Part shown: piece after piece, positions 1 to 6,535 of the stretch
How positions within the stretch are numbered: position 1 is the first letter of the stretch
How the letters are laid out: every line of letters begins with the position of its first letter
Source of the DNA: Pseudomonas sp. SG20056
Lineage (GTDB): Bacteria > Pseudomonadota > Gammaproteobacteria > Pseudomonadales > Pseudomonadaceae
Direction: 5' to 3'
Assembly (NCBI RefSeq): GCF_031764535.1
Contig: NZ_CP134499.1
Location: 3,720,001 to 3,784,000, forward strand
Length of the DNA: 64,000 nt
Notes under the pieces: generated by a model
Databases searched by the model: none
Seen by the model: only the letters and a program-made list of their open reading frames with translations
What the model was told of the DNA's origin: nothing
Program-made: the position numbers and the translations under genes

Positions 1-630
1 TTCCTTTATTCGCGTTCCTTCGAAATGATGGTCGAACTTGGCTCCATGCCGGTGATGAAGATCCTTTCAAAGGCCACCCGGGTGATCGCCGAAGGCGAAG
101 TGCTGCAACTGTCGAAGATCCGCGACGCCAGCACCACCGAAGAAACTTACATGGAAGTCATCCGCGGCAAGACTGCGATGCTCTTCGAAGCCTCAACCCA
201 CAGCGCCGCAGCACTGGCGGGCGCCAACGCCGAACAGAGCGAAGCGCTGCGCACCTTTGGCGACCACCTCGGCGTGGCCTTCCAACTGGTCGACGACCTG
301 CTCGACTACCGTGGTGATGCCACTACCCTGGGCAAGAACGTCGGCGACGACCTGGCCGAGGGCAAGCCGACCCTGCCGCTGATCTACACCATGCGCGAAG
401 GGACGCTTGAACAAGCAGCACTGGTACGCCAGGCGATCCAGAAAGGCGGCATCGAAGACCTGGAAAGCATCCGTAATGCCGTAGAAGCGGCTGGCGCGCT
501 GGACTACACCGCACAACAAGCCCGCGACTACGCAGAACGCGCCATCGCCTGCTTGGACGCCCTGCCCGCCAGCGAATACCGCGACGCACTGATCGAACTC
601 AGCCGCTTTGCCGTAGCCCGCACACACTAA
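1..630 (+). CDS. ispB: Octaprenyl diphosphate synthase, C-terminal part
   Basis: This is the last 209 codons of a trans-polyprenyl diphosphate synthase; the reading frame is open to the left edge, so the start and the first aspartate-rich motif lie outside the window. The enzyme extends farnesyl diphosphate with isopentenyl diphosphate to make the isoprenoid tail of ubiquinone. The second aspartate-rich motif (DDLLD, codons at 292-306), which binds Mg2+ and the homoallylic substrate, is intact, as is the helical C-terminus usual for IspB. The internal ATG codons near base 25 are not the real start, because the family-typical sequence continues upstream of them. A strong terminator follows 20 bases after the stop codon. 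Confidence 0.93.
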   Translation, partial: FLYSRSFEMMVELGSMPVMKILSKATRVIAEGEVLQLSKIRDASTTEETYMEVIRGKTAMLFEASTHSAAALAGANAEQSEALRTFGDHLGVAFQLVDDLLDYRGDATTLGKNVGDDLAEGKPTLPLIYTMREGTLEQAALVRQAIQKGGIEDLESIRNAVEAAGALDYTAQQARDYAERAIACLDALPASEYRDALIELSRFAVARTH

Positions 631-650
631 GGCTTATCGTGACAGACAAG

Positions 651-677
651 AGCCCGCCCATATGGCGGGCTTTTTAT
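651..677 (+). terminator. Intrinsic terminator after ispB
   Basis: An 8-bp GC-rich stem (AGCCCGCC at 651-658 pairing with GGCGGGCT at 664-671) with a short loop is followed by a run of T. Its position 20 bases after the ispB stop codon fits rho-independent termination. Confidence 0.85.
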
Positions 678-739
678 TGCCTGCAATCCACAGCAATCAC
701 ACCGCGCGACAAAAGGCAGCGATTAATCCTTGCTATAAA

Positions 740-758
740 TATAATAAGAATTATTCTC
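740..758 (+). promoter_or_regulatory. Candidate Fur box over a -10 element
   Basis: The 19 bases TATAATAAGAATTATTCTC match the classical Fur consensus (GATAATGATAATCATTATC) at 14 of 19 positions and are strongly palindromic. A perfect TATAAT -10 hexamer occupies 740-745, so Fur bound here would block RNA polymerase. The site ends 28 bases before the start codon of the small gene at 787. I recall that the P. aeruginosa homologue of that gene (PA4570) is induced under iron starvation, which agrees with this site. No clear -35 hexamer is visible. Confidence 0.72.
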
Positions 759-786
759 ACCTGACAACTTGAAAGGGAGATGAGTC

Positions 787-1014
787 ATGACCTATCTGAT
801 CGATGCCTGGCTGGACCGCCCGCAGCCGTACCTACGCATTCTCAATCGCAACACCGGCGAGGTTTGCGCCCTGCTTAAGGAAGATGCCCTAGATGAGCTG
901 CGTGATCAGGGTGACCTGGATCTGCACGAGCTGAACTCCAGCGAGCCGCTGGTGCTTAAAGAGCTGGTGCGTAATCTATTTCTTTACTGCTACGCCCGGG
1001 CGTTGCGCCCCTGA
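787..1014 (+). CDS. Small conserved protein, probably iron-regulated (PA4570-like)
   Basis: A 75-residue acidic soluble protein with no signal peptide, membrane segment or metal motif that I recognise. It is rich in leucine, aspartate and glutamate, ends in an aromatic, arginine-rich tail (YCYARALRP), and matches the conserved hypothetical gene found directly after ispB in other Pseudomonas. The ATG is preceded by a GGGAGA ribosome-binding site. A Fur box covers the promoter, so expression should rise when iron is scarce. Its biochemical function is unknown. The probable cytochrome c gene that I recall next to it in P. aeruginosa is absent here. Confidence 0.85.
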   Translation: MTYLIDAWLDRPQPYLRILNRNTGEVCALLKEDALDELRDQGDLDLHELNSSEPLVLKELVRNLFLYCYARALRP

Positions 1015-1020
1015 AACGGA

Positions 1021-1071
1021 TCGCGGGCATGGCCCGCTCCTACATCAAGTAAGAGCGAGCCATGCCCGCGA
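1021..1071. repeat. REP-like inverted repeat
   Basis: Two arms of about 19 bases (1021-1039 and 1053-1071), almost perfect reverse complements, surround a 13-base loop. The GCGGGCATGGC core is typical of Pseudomonas REP sequences. It lies between the convergent PA4570-like gene and fklB, and may act as a transcript-end structure in place of a classical terminator, since no T run is present. Confidence 0.7.
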
Positions 1072-1089
1072 AGGTAAACCGACTGAGCG

Positions 1090-1707
1090 TTAGAGAACGT
1101 CCAGCAGTTCCACATCAAACACCAGCACGCTGTGCGGCGGGATGCTGCCAACACCTTGCTCGCCGTAAGCCAGCTCGCTCGGCACGTATAGGCGCCATTT
1201 GCTGCCGGCATTCATCAACTGCAGGGCTTCGGTCCAGCCGGCGATCACGCCGCCAACCGGAAACTCGGCAGGCTGGCCACGCTCGTAGGAGCTGTCGAAT
1301 ACAGTGCCGTCGATCAGGGTGCCGTGATAGTGAGTGCGCACGCTGTCTTCACGGGAAGGCTTGGCACCTTCGCCGGCGGTCAGCACTTCGTACTGCAGGC
1401 CAGAAGCCAGAACGGTGATGCCGTCACGCTTGGCGTTTTCAGCGAGGAACGCCAGACCCGCACCGGCCGCAGCTTCGGCCTTGGCCGCCGCTTCGGCTTG
1501 CATGATGTCACGGATGACTTTGAAGCTAGCGGTCAGTTCTGCTTCGCTGACGCGGCTTGGCTGGCCGGCAAAGGCATCGGTGATACCGGCGATGATGGCG
1601 TCCAGGCTGGCACCCGGCGGCGGGTTGTCGCGCAGCTGACCACCCAGCTGACGGCCAATGCCGTAGCTTACGCGGGTTTCGTCAGTCGAGAGATTGAGTT
1701 CGGACAT
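1090..1707 (-). CDS. fklB: FKBP-type peptidyl-prolyl cis-trans isomerase FklB
   Basis: A 205-residue protein of the FklB/Mip family. An N-terminal helical dimerisation region (about residues 1-90, rich in Ala and Glu) precedes a complete FKBP domain (about 95-205) with the typical YHGTL, FDSSYERGQP, VIAGWTEAL and IPPHS segments that form the proline-binding pocket. It catalyses proline cis-trans isomerisation during protein folding. No signal peptide is visible, so it should be cytoplasmic, unlike the exported FkpA and Mip proteins. The length equals E. coli FklB (206). In P. aeruginosa, as I recall, fklB also follows ispB and PA4570, which supports the assignment. Confidence 0.93.
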   Translation of the reverse strand: MSELNLSTDETRVSYGIGRQLGGQLRDNPPPGASLDAIIAGITDAFAGQPSRVSEAELTASFKVIRDIMQAEAAAKAEAAAGAGLAFLAENAKRDGITVLASGLQYEVLTAGEGAKPSREDSVRTHYHGTLIDGTVFDSSYERGQPAEFPVGGVIAGWTEALQLMNAGSKWRLYVPSELAYGEQGVGSIPPHSVLVFDVELLDVL

Positions 1708-1768
1708 AGCACGGCTCCGCTAGGGGCTAAAAAAGGTCGGCCAGCCTAGCACAATCCGCCTGGCCGCC

Positions 1769-1915
1769 CTACCCGCCTGCCGCGCCTTGGCGATTGCGCC
1801 GACAACGCTCGGAGCAATACTTCACCTCCTCCCAGCAGCGCGCCCACTTTTTGCGCCAGGTGAAGGGCAGCCCACACACCGCACAGGTTTTGACCGGCAA
1901 TTCGGCCTTTTTCAC
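1769..1915 (-). CDS. DUF2256 zinc-ribbon-like small protein
   Basis: A 48-residue basic protein, too short for usual ORF cut-offs. It carries CxxC (CAVC) near residue 11, then W-R-K-K-W, a third cysteine before WEE, and a CxxxC pair (CSERC) followed by RRNRQG, the full cysteine pattern of the DUF2256 family, presumably binding one metal ion. The start is GTG; its first bases overlap the TGA stop of the photolyase gene (GTGA, 1912-1915), so translation is probably coupled. DUF2256 genes often sit next to iron-sulfur photolyase/cryptochrome genes, which suggests a partner role, but the function is not known. This is the last gene of the operon. Confidence 0.86.
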   Translation of the reverse strand: MKKAELPVKTCAVCGLPFTWRKKWARCWEEVKYCSERCRRNRQGAAGG

Positions 1916-3447
1916 AGCGCCTCACCCGCATCCAGTCGGGCCAGCAGCTGCTCACCGCGTACCCACAGGCCCTGCTGCTTGGCTGCACTCATCTTGTCCA
2001 GGCCACGGTAGATCATGCCCAGCCGGTGGTTACCCGAAAGCTGCTCGCGGTGGCGCATCAGAAAGTGCCAATACAGCGCATTGAACGGGCAGGCCTGCTC
2101 ACCCACGCTTTCCGTGACCTTGTAGGTGCAGTCGCCGCAGTAGTTGGACATCCGTTTGATGTACTGACCACTGGCGCAATAAGGCTTGGAGCCCAGGTAG
2201 CCGCCATCGGCGTGCATGACCATGCCCAGGGTGTTGGGCAGCTCGACCCAATCGAAGGCATCCATGTACACCGCCAGATACCAGTCGCAAACCTGGCTGG
2301 GCTGGATACCGGCCAGCAGGGCGAAGTTGCCGGTGACCATCAGCCGCTGGATGTGATGGGCATAGGCATGCTCCAACGTCTGGCCGATGGCCTGACTCAT
2401 GCATTTCATACGGGTTTTACCGGTCCAGTAGAACTCCGGTAGCGGCCGAGTGTTGCCGAAGGTATTGCGCTCGGCGTACTCCGGCATGTGCATCCAGTAG
2501 ATGCCGCGCACGTATTCGCGCCAACCAATCAGCTGACGAATAAAGCCCTCGGCAGCGTTCAGCGGCACCTGGCCGCGCCAGTAAGCCGCCTCAACATCAG
2601 CACACAGCCTTCTTACATCCAGCAGACCAATATTCAACGCCGCGCTGATCCGCGCATGGAACAGAAACGGCTCACCGACTGCCATGGCGTCCTGATAATC
2701 GCCAAAAGCCGGCAGGGCGAAATCGAGAAAATGCTGCCACAGCGCTTCGGCCTCGGCATGGGTCACCGGGTAATCGAAAGCCGACAGACTGCCGTAGTGA
2801 TGACTGAAGCGCTCGGCCACCAGCACCAGCACGTCCTGGGTAATGGCGTCCGCCGGGAAGCGCGCGGTCATCGGTGCCTTGATCTGTTTGGGCAGTGCCT
2901 TACGGTTTTCCGCATCGAAGTTCCATGCGCCGCCCACCGGGGTACCGTCACCATTGAGCAGCAAACCGGTCTTGCGGCGCATCTCGCGGTAGAAAAACTC
3001 CATGCGCAGCTGCTTGCGCCCCTCGGCCCACTGTACAAACTCGTCACGACCACAGACAAAGCGGCTGTCGTTATGCCAGGTGATCGGCACGCCGCTGCGC
3101 TTCAACTGATCCTCCAGGCGCCACTCACCACACTCGGTGACATGCACTTCGGCCGCCTGCAACTGCGCGGCCCAGCGCTGCAACTCTCCGGGCAGCGAGC
3201 CGCTGTTGTCCGGGTCGTCCAGTGCTACGTACTGCACGCGCCAACCGCGCTCGCGCAATGCCTCAGCAAAGTGACGCATGGCACTGAAGATCAGCGCAAT
3301 TTTCTGCGGGTGGTGCGGCACATAGTTCGTTTCGGCGGCCACCTCTGCGAGCAGCACCGCATCCTGCTGCGGGTCCAGAGACTGCAGACTGGGCAGATCG
3401 AAAGACAGCTGATCACCCAGTATCAGGGCGAGCCGGCGAGTGGTCAT
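1912..3447 (-). CDS. Iron-sulfur bacterial cryptochrome/photolyase, (6-4)-type PhrB family
   Basis: A 511-residue member of the FeS-BCP branch of photolyases, which use FAD, a ribolumazine antenna and a [4Fe-4S] cluster and repair (6-4) photoproducts with light. Cysteines at 349, 437, 440 and 453 fall where I recall the cluster ligands of Agrobacterium PhrB (350, 438, 441, 454), one residue apart. The N-terminal Rossmann-like antenna domain begins LILGDQLS, and the C-terminal helical FAD domain contains NYCGDCTY and ACPFN. The ATG overlaps the stop of the upstream gene (ATGA, 3444-3447) and the stop overlaps the DUF2256 start, so the three genes form one coupled unit. Class I CPD photolyase is less likely because those enzymes lack the four cysteines. 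Confidence 0.92.
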   Translation of the reverse strand: MTTRRLALILGDQLSFDLPSLQSLDPQQDAVLLAEVAAETNYVPHHPQKIALIFSAMRHFAEALRERGWRVQYVALDDPDNSGSLPGELQRWAAQLQAAEVHVTECGEWRLEDQLKRSGVPITWHNDSRFVCGRDEFVQWAEGRKQLRMEFFYREMRRKTGLLLNGDGTPVGGAWNFDAENRKALPKQIKAPMTARFPADAITQDVLVLVAERFSHHYGSLSAFDYPVTHAEAEALWQHFLDFALPAFGDYQDAMAVGEPFLFHARISAALNIGLLDVRRLCADVEAAYWRGQVPLNAAEGFIRQLIGWREYVRGIYWMHMPEYAERNTFGNTRPLPEFYWTGKTRMKCMSQAIGQTLEHAYAHHIQRLMVTGNFALLAGIQPSQVCDWYLAVYMDAFDWVELPNTLGMVMHADGGYLGSKPYCASGQYIKRMSNYCGDCTYKVTESVGEQACPFNALYWHFLMRHREQLSGNHRLGMIYRGLDKMSAAKQQGLWVRGEQLLARLDAGEAL

Positions 3448-4844
3448 AACACAACAACCTCGGTGTTTGGGCAGCGCCGTAAATGGCTCAGCACGATGTG
3501 GTAGGCATCCAGACTGAATGCCTGGGATGGCTGCTGACTGACGGAATGAAGCAAGGCCGGGTCATCGACCGTGGCCAGGTAGCGCCACTGATCCAACACA
3601 TGCCACTGCGAGAGCCCATGTTCAGGATCACGCTCAACCAGCGCGACAGTCCCCGGCCAGGGCCAGGTCACCGTACGCAGCTGTTCGCAAGCGGCCAGCA
3701 GCCGGGCATCATGCGCAGCACGAGGCTCTTGCCCGCAGCAGGCGCCCTGACAGCCACCCAGTTGAGTGGCAAAGCACGCGCCCATGCCCGCTTCCAGACC
3801 GATCAGACGTAAACACAACTGATGCTTGCGCGCCTGGCTGCGCAGCCAGTCCTGAGCCTGACGCCTTGAGCGGAATAAACCGACACTGCTGTCAATCGGT
3901 GCGTGGGTGTCGACACCCTGCAATGCCAGCTGCCAACCGCCCGGAGACTGGCTAAGGCTCCACGTCAGCAGTTCACGCTGGCGCCGCAGTTGCCGGTTAT
4001 ACAACGGCAAAAGCCGCTTGACCTCCGCAGCCTCCAACAACAGCGCACCCAGCTCGCCGGCCGTAGGCTGCACGCGCACCTCACGGATCTGCTGAGCCAC
4101 CTGCAGACTTCGACGACTGTGGTGATCATTCTGGAAATGCGATTGCACACGCTGGCGCACATTACGGCTCTTACCGATGTACAGCAGCGCCTGATTGTCG
4201 CCATAAAAGTAATAAACACCCGGCCGCGCAGGCAGCGCTTGCAATCGCTCAGCACTAAGGAACCGGGGGACTGCCGCTTTGCGCAGCTGGCGTTGCACCT
4301 GAGCATCCAGTAGCTCAGCGGGCACCTGCGCCAACAAACTGGAGAGCAACTGCCAAACGGCATCGGCGTCCGGTAGTGCGCGATGACGGAAAAAACGCTG
4401 GATCTGTTGACGCTCACACAGCGCCTCCAGACTGTAATCCGGTAAATCCGGCCAGGCGGCACGCGCGAGCCGCACGGTGCACAGCTGCCGGTAATGCACC
4501 GGCAGGCCTGCGAGGGTGAAGGCACGCCGTAAAAATGCATGCGCCACACGTAGGTTGTGCCCGACCACCACCCGCCCCTCAAGCAACCGGGACAGCTCGC
4601 CAGCAATCTCGGCAAACACAGGCTGCTCGTCCAATTCTGCCGGTAAGACACCTGACAGCCGCGAAACCGTCCGGGGCAGCGCACAGGCGGGCTTTACCAA
4701 CCAGGAGTGGCGCGCCACCACCGAACCCGCATCGACCTGCAACACGGCAATTTCCCAGATGCAGTCCTTGTCAGGATGCATGCCAGTGATTTGCACATCG
4801 AGAACAGCCAGCGGGCGATCAAGCAGCGGGGTTGGGGGGTTCAA
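3444..4844 (-). CDS. DnaQ-like exonuclease domain fused to GIY-YIG nuclease domain (UvrC/Cho-like)
   Basis: A 466-residue protein with an N-terminal DEDDh exonuclease fold (about 10-180) and a GIY-YIG domain (about 200-290) like the 5' half of UvrC or Cho, then a region of unknown fold with several cysteines. The GIY-YIG motif is intact (GVY at 209-211, YIG at 222-224, the RxxxH helix and a conserved Glu). The exonuclease site is not: D16 remains, but the Exo I glutamate is Q18 and the Exo II aspartate is A101; only H154 and D159 of Exo III are kept. The open frame runs far upstream inside the DUF6482 gene, so I take TTG 4844, 5 bases inside that gene's end, as the start; this is uncertain. 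Family members are sometimes annotated as DNA polymerase III epsilon-like. It precedes the photolyase gene with a 4-base overlap, which suggests a nucleotide-damage role. Confidence 0.85.
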   Translation of the reverse strand: MNPPTPLLDRPLAVLDVQITGMHPDKDCIWEIAVLQVDAGSVVARHSWLVKPACALPRTVSRLSGVLPAELDEQPVFAEIAGELSRLLEGRVVVGHNLRVAHAFLRRAFTLAGLPVHYRQLCTVRLARAAWPDLPDYSLEALCERQQIQRFFRHRALPDADAVWQLLSSLLAQVPAELLDAQVQRQLRKAAVPRFLSAERLQALPARPGVYYFYGDNQALLYIGKSRNVRQRVQSHFQNDHHSRRSLQVAQQIREVRVQPTAGELGALLLEAAEVKRLLPLYNRQLRRQRELLTWSLSQSPGGWQLALQGVDTHAPIDSSVGLFRSRRQAQDWLRSQARKHQLCLRLIGLEAGMGACFATQLGGCQGACCGQEPRAAHDARLLAACEQLRTVTWPWPGTVALVERDPEHGLSQWHVLDQWRYLATVDDPALLHSVSQQPSQAFSLDAYHIVLSHLRRCPNTEVVVL

Positions 4845-4848
4845 GGCA

Positions 4849-5154
4849 TTACCAGGACGAATTGAAGGAAATCGGTACGCGCAGGGTGTCCTGGGTGCCG
4901 TCCTGCATGCCGCACATCTCGTCATGCACCACCGCGTGCACCAGGTGGAACGGTATGCGTGGCAAGTCATGCAGCAGGTCACGGGCATGTTCGACCGAGC
5001 GCAGGTGCAGGGTCTTGCCATGGCCGTCACTGAGCGGGTGGGCACGGCCGTCCATGTGCGCCTCCAGCAGGTAGATGCCACCCTCGATAGAGATCAGGTT
5101 AAGTGCGTCGATATGCCCAGCGTGGGCGTGTAGCGACAAGTCTTGCAGATTCAT
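4849..5154 (-). CDS. DUF6482-type small protein, first gene of the photolyase operon
   Basis: A 101-residue soluble protein, rich in histidine and aspartate, resembling Pseudomonas hypothetical proteins now grouped as DUF6482; I am less sure of the family name than of the gene. The ATG at 5154 has a GAGGAT ribosome-binding site 8 bases upstream and is preferred over the TTG at 5172. A candidate operator lies 25-61 bases before the start. The stop at 4849 is followed within a few bases by the exonuclease/GIY-YIG gene. No catalytic motif is evident. The position suggests co-regulation with the photolyase. Confidence 0.8.
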   Translation of the reverse strand: MNLQDLSLHAHAGHIDALNLISIEGGIYLLEAHMDGRAHPLSDGHGKTLHLRSVEHARDLLHDLPRIPFHLVHAVVHDEMCGMQDGTQDTLRVPISFNSSW

Positions 5155-5178
5155 GGCGATATCCTCGGGCAAGCAAAG

Positions 5179-5215
5179 CTATACAAAAATCTATACAAAT
5201 ACAATTTTTGTACAA
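5179..5215 (-). promoter_or_regulatory. TACA-type repeat cluster, candidate MerR/LitR (CarH-like) operator
   Basis: On the plus strand this AT-rich stretch holds CTATACAA (5179-5186), CTATACAA (5191-5198), AATACAA (5198-5204) and TTGTACAA (5208-5215). Read on the minus strand it is a run of TTGTA elements in the promoter of the photolyase operon. B12-dependent light regulators of the MerR family (CarH/LitR) bind direct repeats of about 11 bp with consensus nTnTACAn, and in Pseudomonas such regulators control photolyase genes. The assignment is an inference. The regulator gene is not in this window. Confidence 0.5.
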
Positions 5216-5244
5216 CACAGCAAAAGCACAAGGCCGAAAGCAAA

Positions 5245-5274
5245 CCGCCCGTCCGTTTTGCAACGGCCGGGCGG
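5245..5274 (-). terminator. Terminator after the UPF0114 gene
   Basis: A 13-bp stem with one mismatch (5245-5257 with 5262-5274) and a TTGC-type loop. On the minus strand the stem is followed by TTTGCTTT, so it should terminate transcripts of the gene at 5296-5793 and isolate the photolyase operon downstream. Confidence 0.65.
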
Positions 5275-5295
5275 CGAGGACACCTGAGGAGCGGA

Positions 5296-5793
5296 TCAGC
5301 TCGATTCGTATTTGGTCAGCTTATCCAGATAACCCATGGCGAAGGCCGACAGCACGAAAGCCATGTGAATGATCACGTACCACATCAACTTGCTGTCAGG
5401 AATATTCTGCGCATTCATAAATACTTTGAGCAGATGGATTGAGGAAATCGCCACGATAGAGGCCGCCACTTTCATCTTCAGCGAGCTGGAGTCCATCTTG
5501 CCCAGCCAGCTGAGCTTCTCGGTGCCCTCCTTGATATCCAGTTGGGAAACGAAGTTCTCGTAACCAGAAATCATCACCATCACCAACAGACCACCCACCA
5601 GCGCCATGTCGATCAGCGACAACAGCACCAGGATCAGATCCGCCTCGGCCATGGCAAAGACGTTAGGCAGGATGTGGAAGACTTCCTGAAAGAACTTCAG
5701 CGCCAGTGCCAACAGGGCCAGCGACAGTCCGAAATAGATCGGCGCCAGCAGCCAACGCGAGGCATACATGGCATTTTCGATAAAGCGTTCCAT
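5296..5793 (-). CDS. UPF0114 (TIGR00645) inner membrane protein
   Basis: A 165-residue integral membrane protein with the diagnostic start [14 protein letters not shown] and about four hydrophobic segments (roughly residues 12-32, 52-76, 108-126 and 135-155). It belongs to the UPF0114/YqhA family, distributed widely in proteobacteria and without an established function; transport or membrane-stress roles have been proposed. Length and sequence match the P. aeruginosa homologue I recall as PA4574. It is transcribed alone on the minus strand with its own terminator. The 202 bases upstream contain an inverted repeat with a DnaA-box-like sequence. Confidence 0.9.
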   Translation of the reverse strand: MERFIENAMYASRWLLAPIYFGLSLALLALALKFFQEVFHILPNVFAMAEADLILVLLSLIDMALVGGLLVMVMISGYENFVSQLDIKEGTEKLSWLGKMDSSSLKMKVAASIVAISSIHLLKVFMNAQNIPDSKLMWYVIIHMAFVLSAFAMGYLDKLTKYESS

Positions 5794-5883
5794 AAGGGCT
5801 CACTCAGGGTTCAAGACTGCCGGCGAGTATACCCAGCGCCTTCGCCCAGACAACCCTGGTGTATGGCAATCGATGACCGCTAC

Positions 5884-5910
5884 GGTTATCCCCGGCAACT
5901 GTGGATAACC
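5884..5910. other. Inverted repeat containing a perfect DnaA-box sequence
   Basis: GGTTATCC (5884-5891) and GGATAACC (5903-5910) form perfect 8-bp arms. The right arm is part of TGTGGATAA (5900-5908), the reverse complement of the consensus DnaA box TTATCCACA. It sits between the UPF0114 gene and the small gene at 5996. No other origin feature (AT-rich unwinding region, dnaA or dnaN) is nearby, so this is more likely a terminator or a titration site than an origin. Confidence 0.45.
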
Positions 5911-5995
5911 TTGTGGGCAGGCTCAGGATCAATGGCTGCAAGCCAGACCTCTGCTGGGCTTGCGACAGCTGGTCAAATACTCGGCAATTGCCCAC

Positions 5996-6337
5996 TCAGG
6001 TTTCCGGCTGGAACTGGTAATCACCCAGATGATGGCCACGCTCACCGTTCAAACGGCGCAACTCGGCCTGGATATGCAGGCGCCAGATCGGCACGTCGGC
6101 AGATTGCTCATAGCCCATACCCTGCAGGTTCTCGGCGATATCCGTGAGGATACTTTCGGCGGCGAAAGCCCCGTGGAACGGGCCCTGCGCCTTGATTGTG
6201 GAAGGCTGAGCACCGGCCATGCCGGCGGCGCAGATTAGCGTCCAGAGGCCATTGTTGCCGGCCAGCGGCAACACCACGCATTCGATGCGAGTATCCAGGC
6301 CCAGGCAGTGGCGAGTGAGATTGAGGCTGCGCGACAT
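5996..6337 (-). CDS. Conserved hypothetical protein (PA4575-like)
   Basis: A 113-residue soluble protein without signal peptide, membrane segments or a motif I can assign. It contains a central glycine/alanine-rich stretch (AAGMAGAQPS) and ends hydrophilic with several histidines. It matches, in position and general sequence, the hypothetical gene between the UPF0114 gene and the Lon-family protease in P. aeruginosa. The ATG at 6337 is preceded by GAGAGGGTCG, a good ribosome-binding site. Both flanks carry DnaA-box-like sequences. The function is unknown. Confidence 0.75.
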   Translation of the reverse strand: MSRSLNLTRHCLGLDTRIECVVLPLAGNNGLWTLICAAGMAGAQPSTIKAQGPFHGAFAAESILTDIAENLQGMGYEQSADVPIWRLHIQAELRRLNGERGHHLGDYQFQPET

Positions 6338-6418
6338 GGCGACGACCCTCTCAGGAGCAGGTCTTCAGCCTACACCCGAGCCACCGCCAGAGGGAAGCCA
6401 ACAGTTATGCCCGCTTGC

Positions 6419-6427
6419 TGTGGATAA
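6419..6427 (-). other. Second perfect DnaA-box sequence
   Basis: TGTGGATAA (reverse complement of TTATCCACA) lies in the 198-base gap between the Lon-family protease and the PA4575-like gene, and a partial copy (TGTGGATGA) follows at 6431-6439. Together with the copy at 5900 it brackets one small gene within 540 bases. Confidence 0.4.
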
Positions 6428-6535
6428 CTGTGTGGATGAAGTGAGGAAAAGCCAGCCCGAGCCAGGCGCACGGGCTAGCGCGGCAATTCGCTCAGTGACT
6501 GACCAGCCACCGGACGAATTGTCGCAGCCGGGCGG

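Noticed and set aside
2488..3504. Long plus-strand open frame opposite the photolyase gene
   Set aside because: It is the antisense shadow of a clearly conserved gene; its product is histidine- and glutamine-rich with no domain and no ribosome-binding site.
5884..6439. Replication origin, suggested by the DnaA boxes
   Set aside because: There is no dnaA, dnaN or gidA gene, no AT-rich unwinding region and no box cluster.
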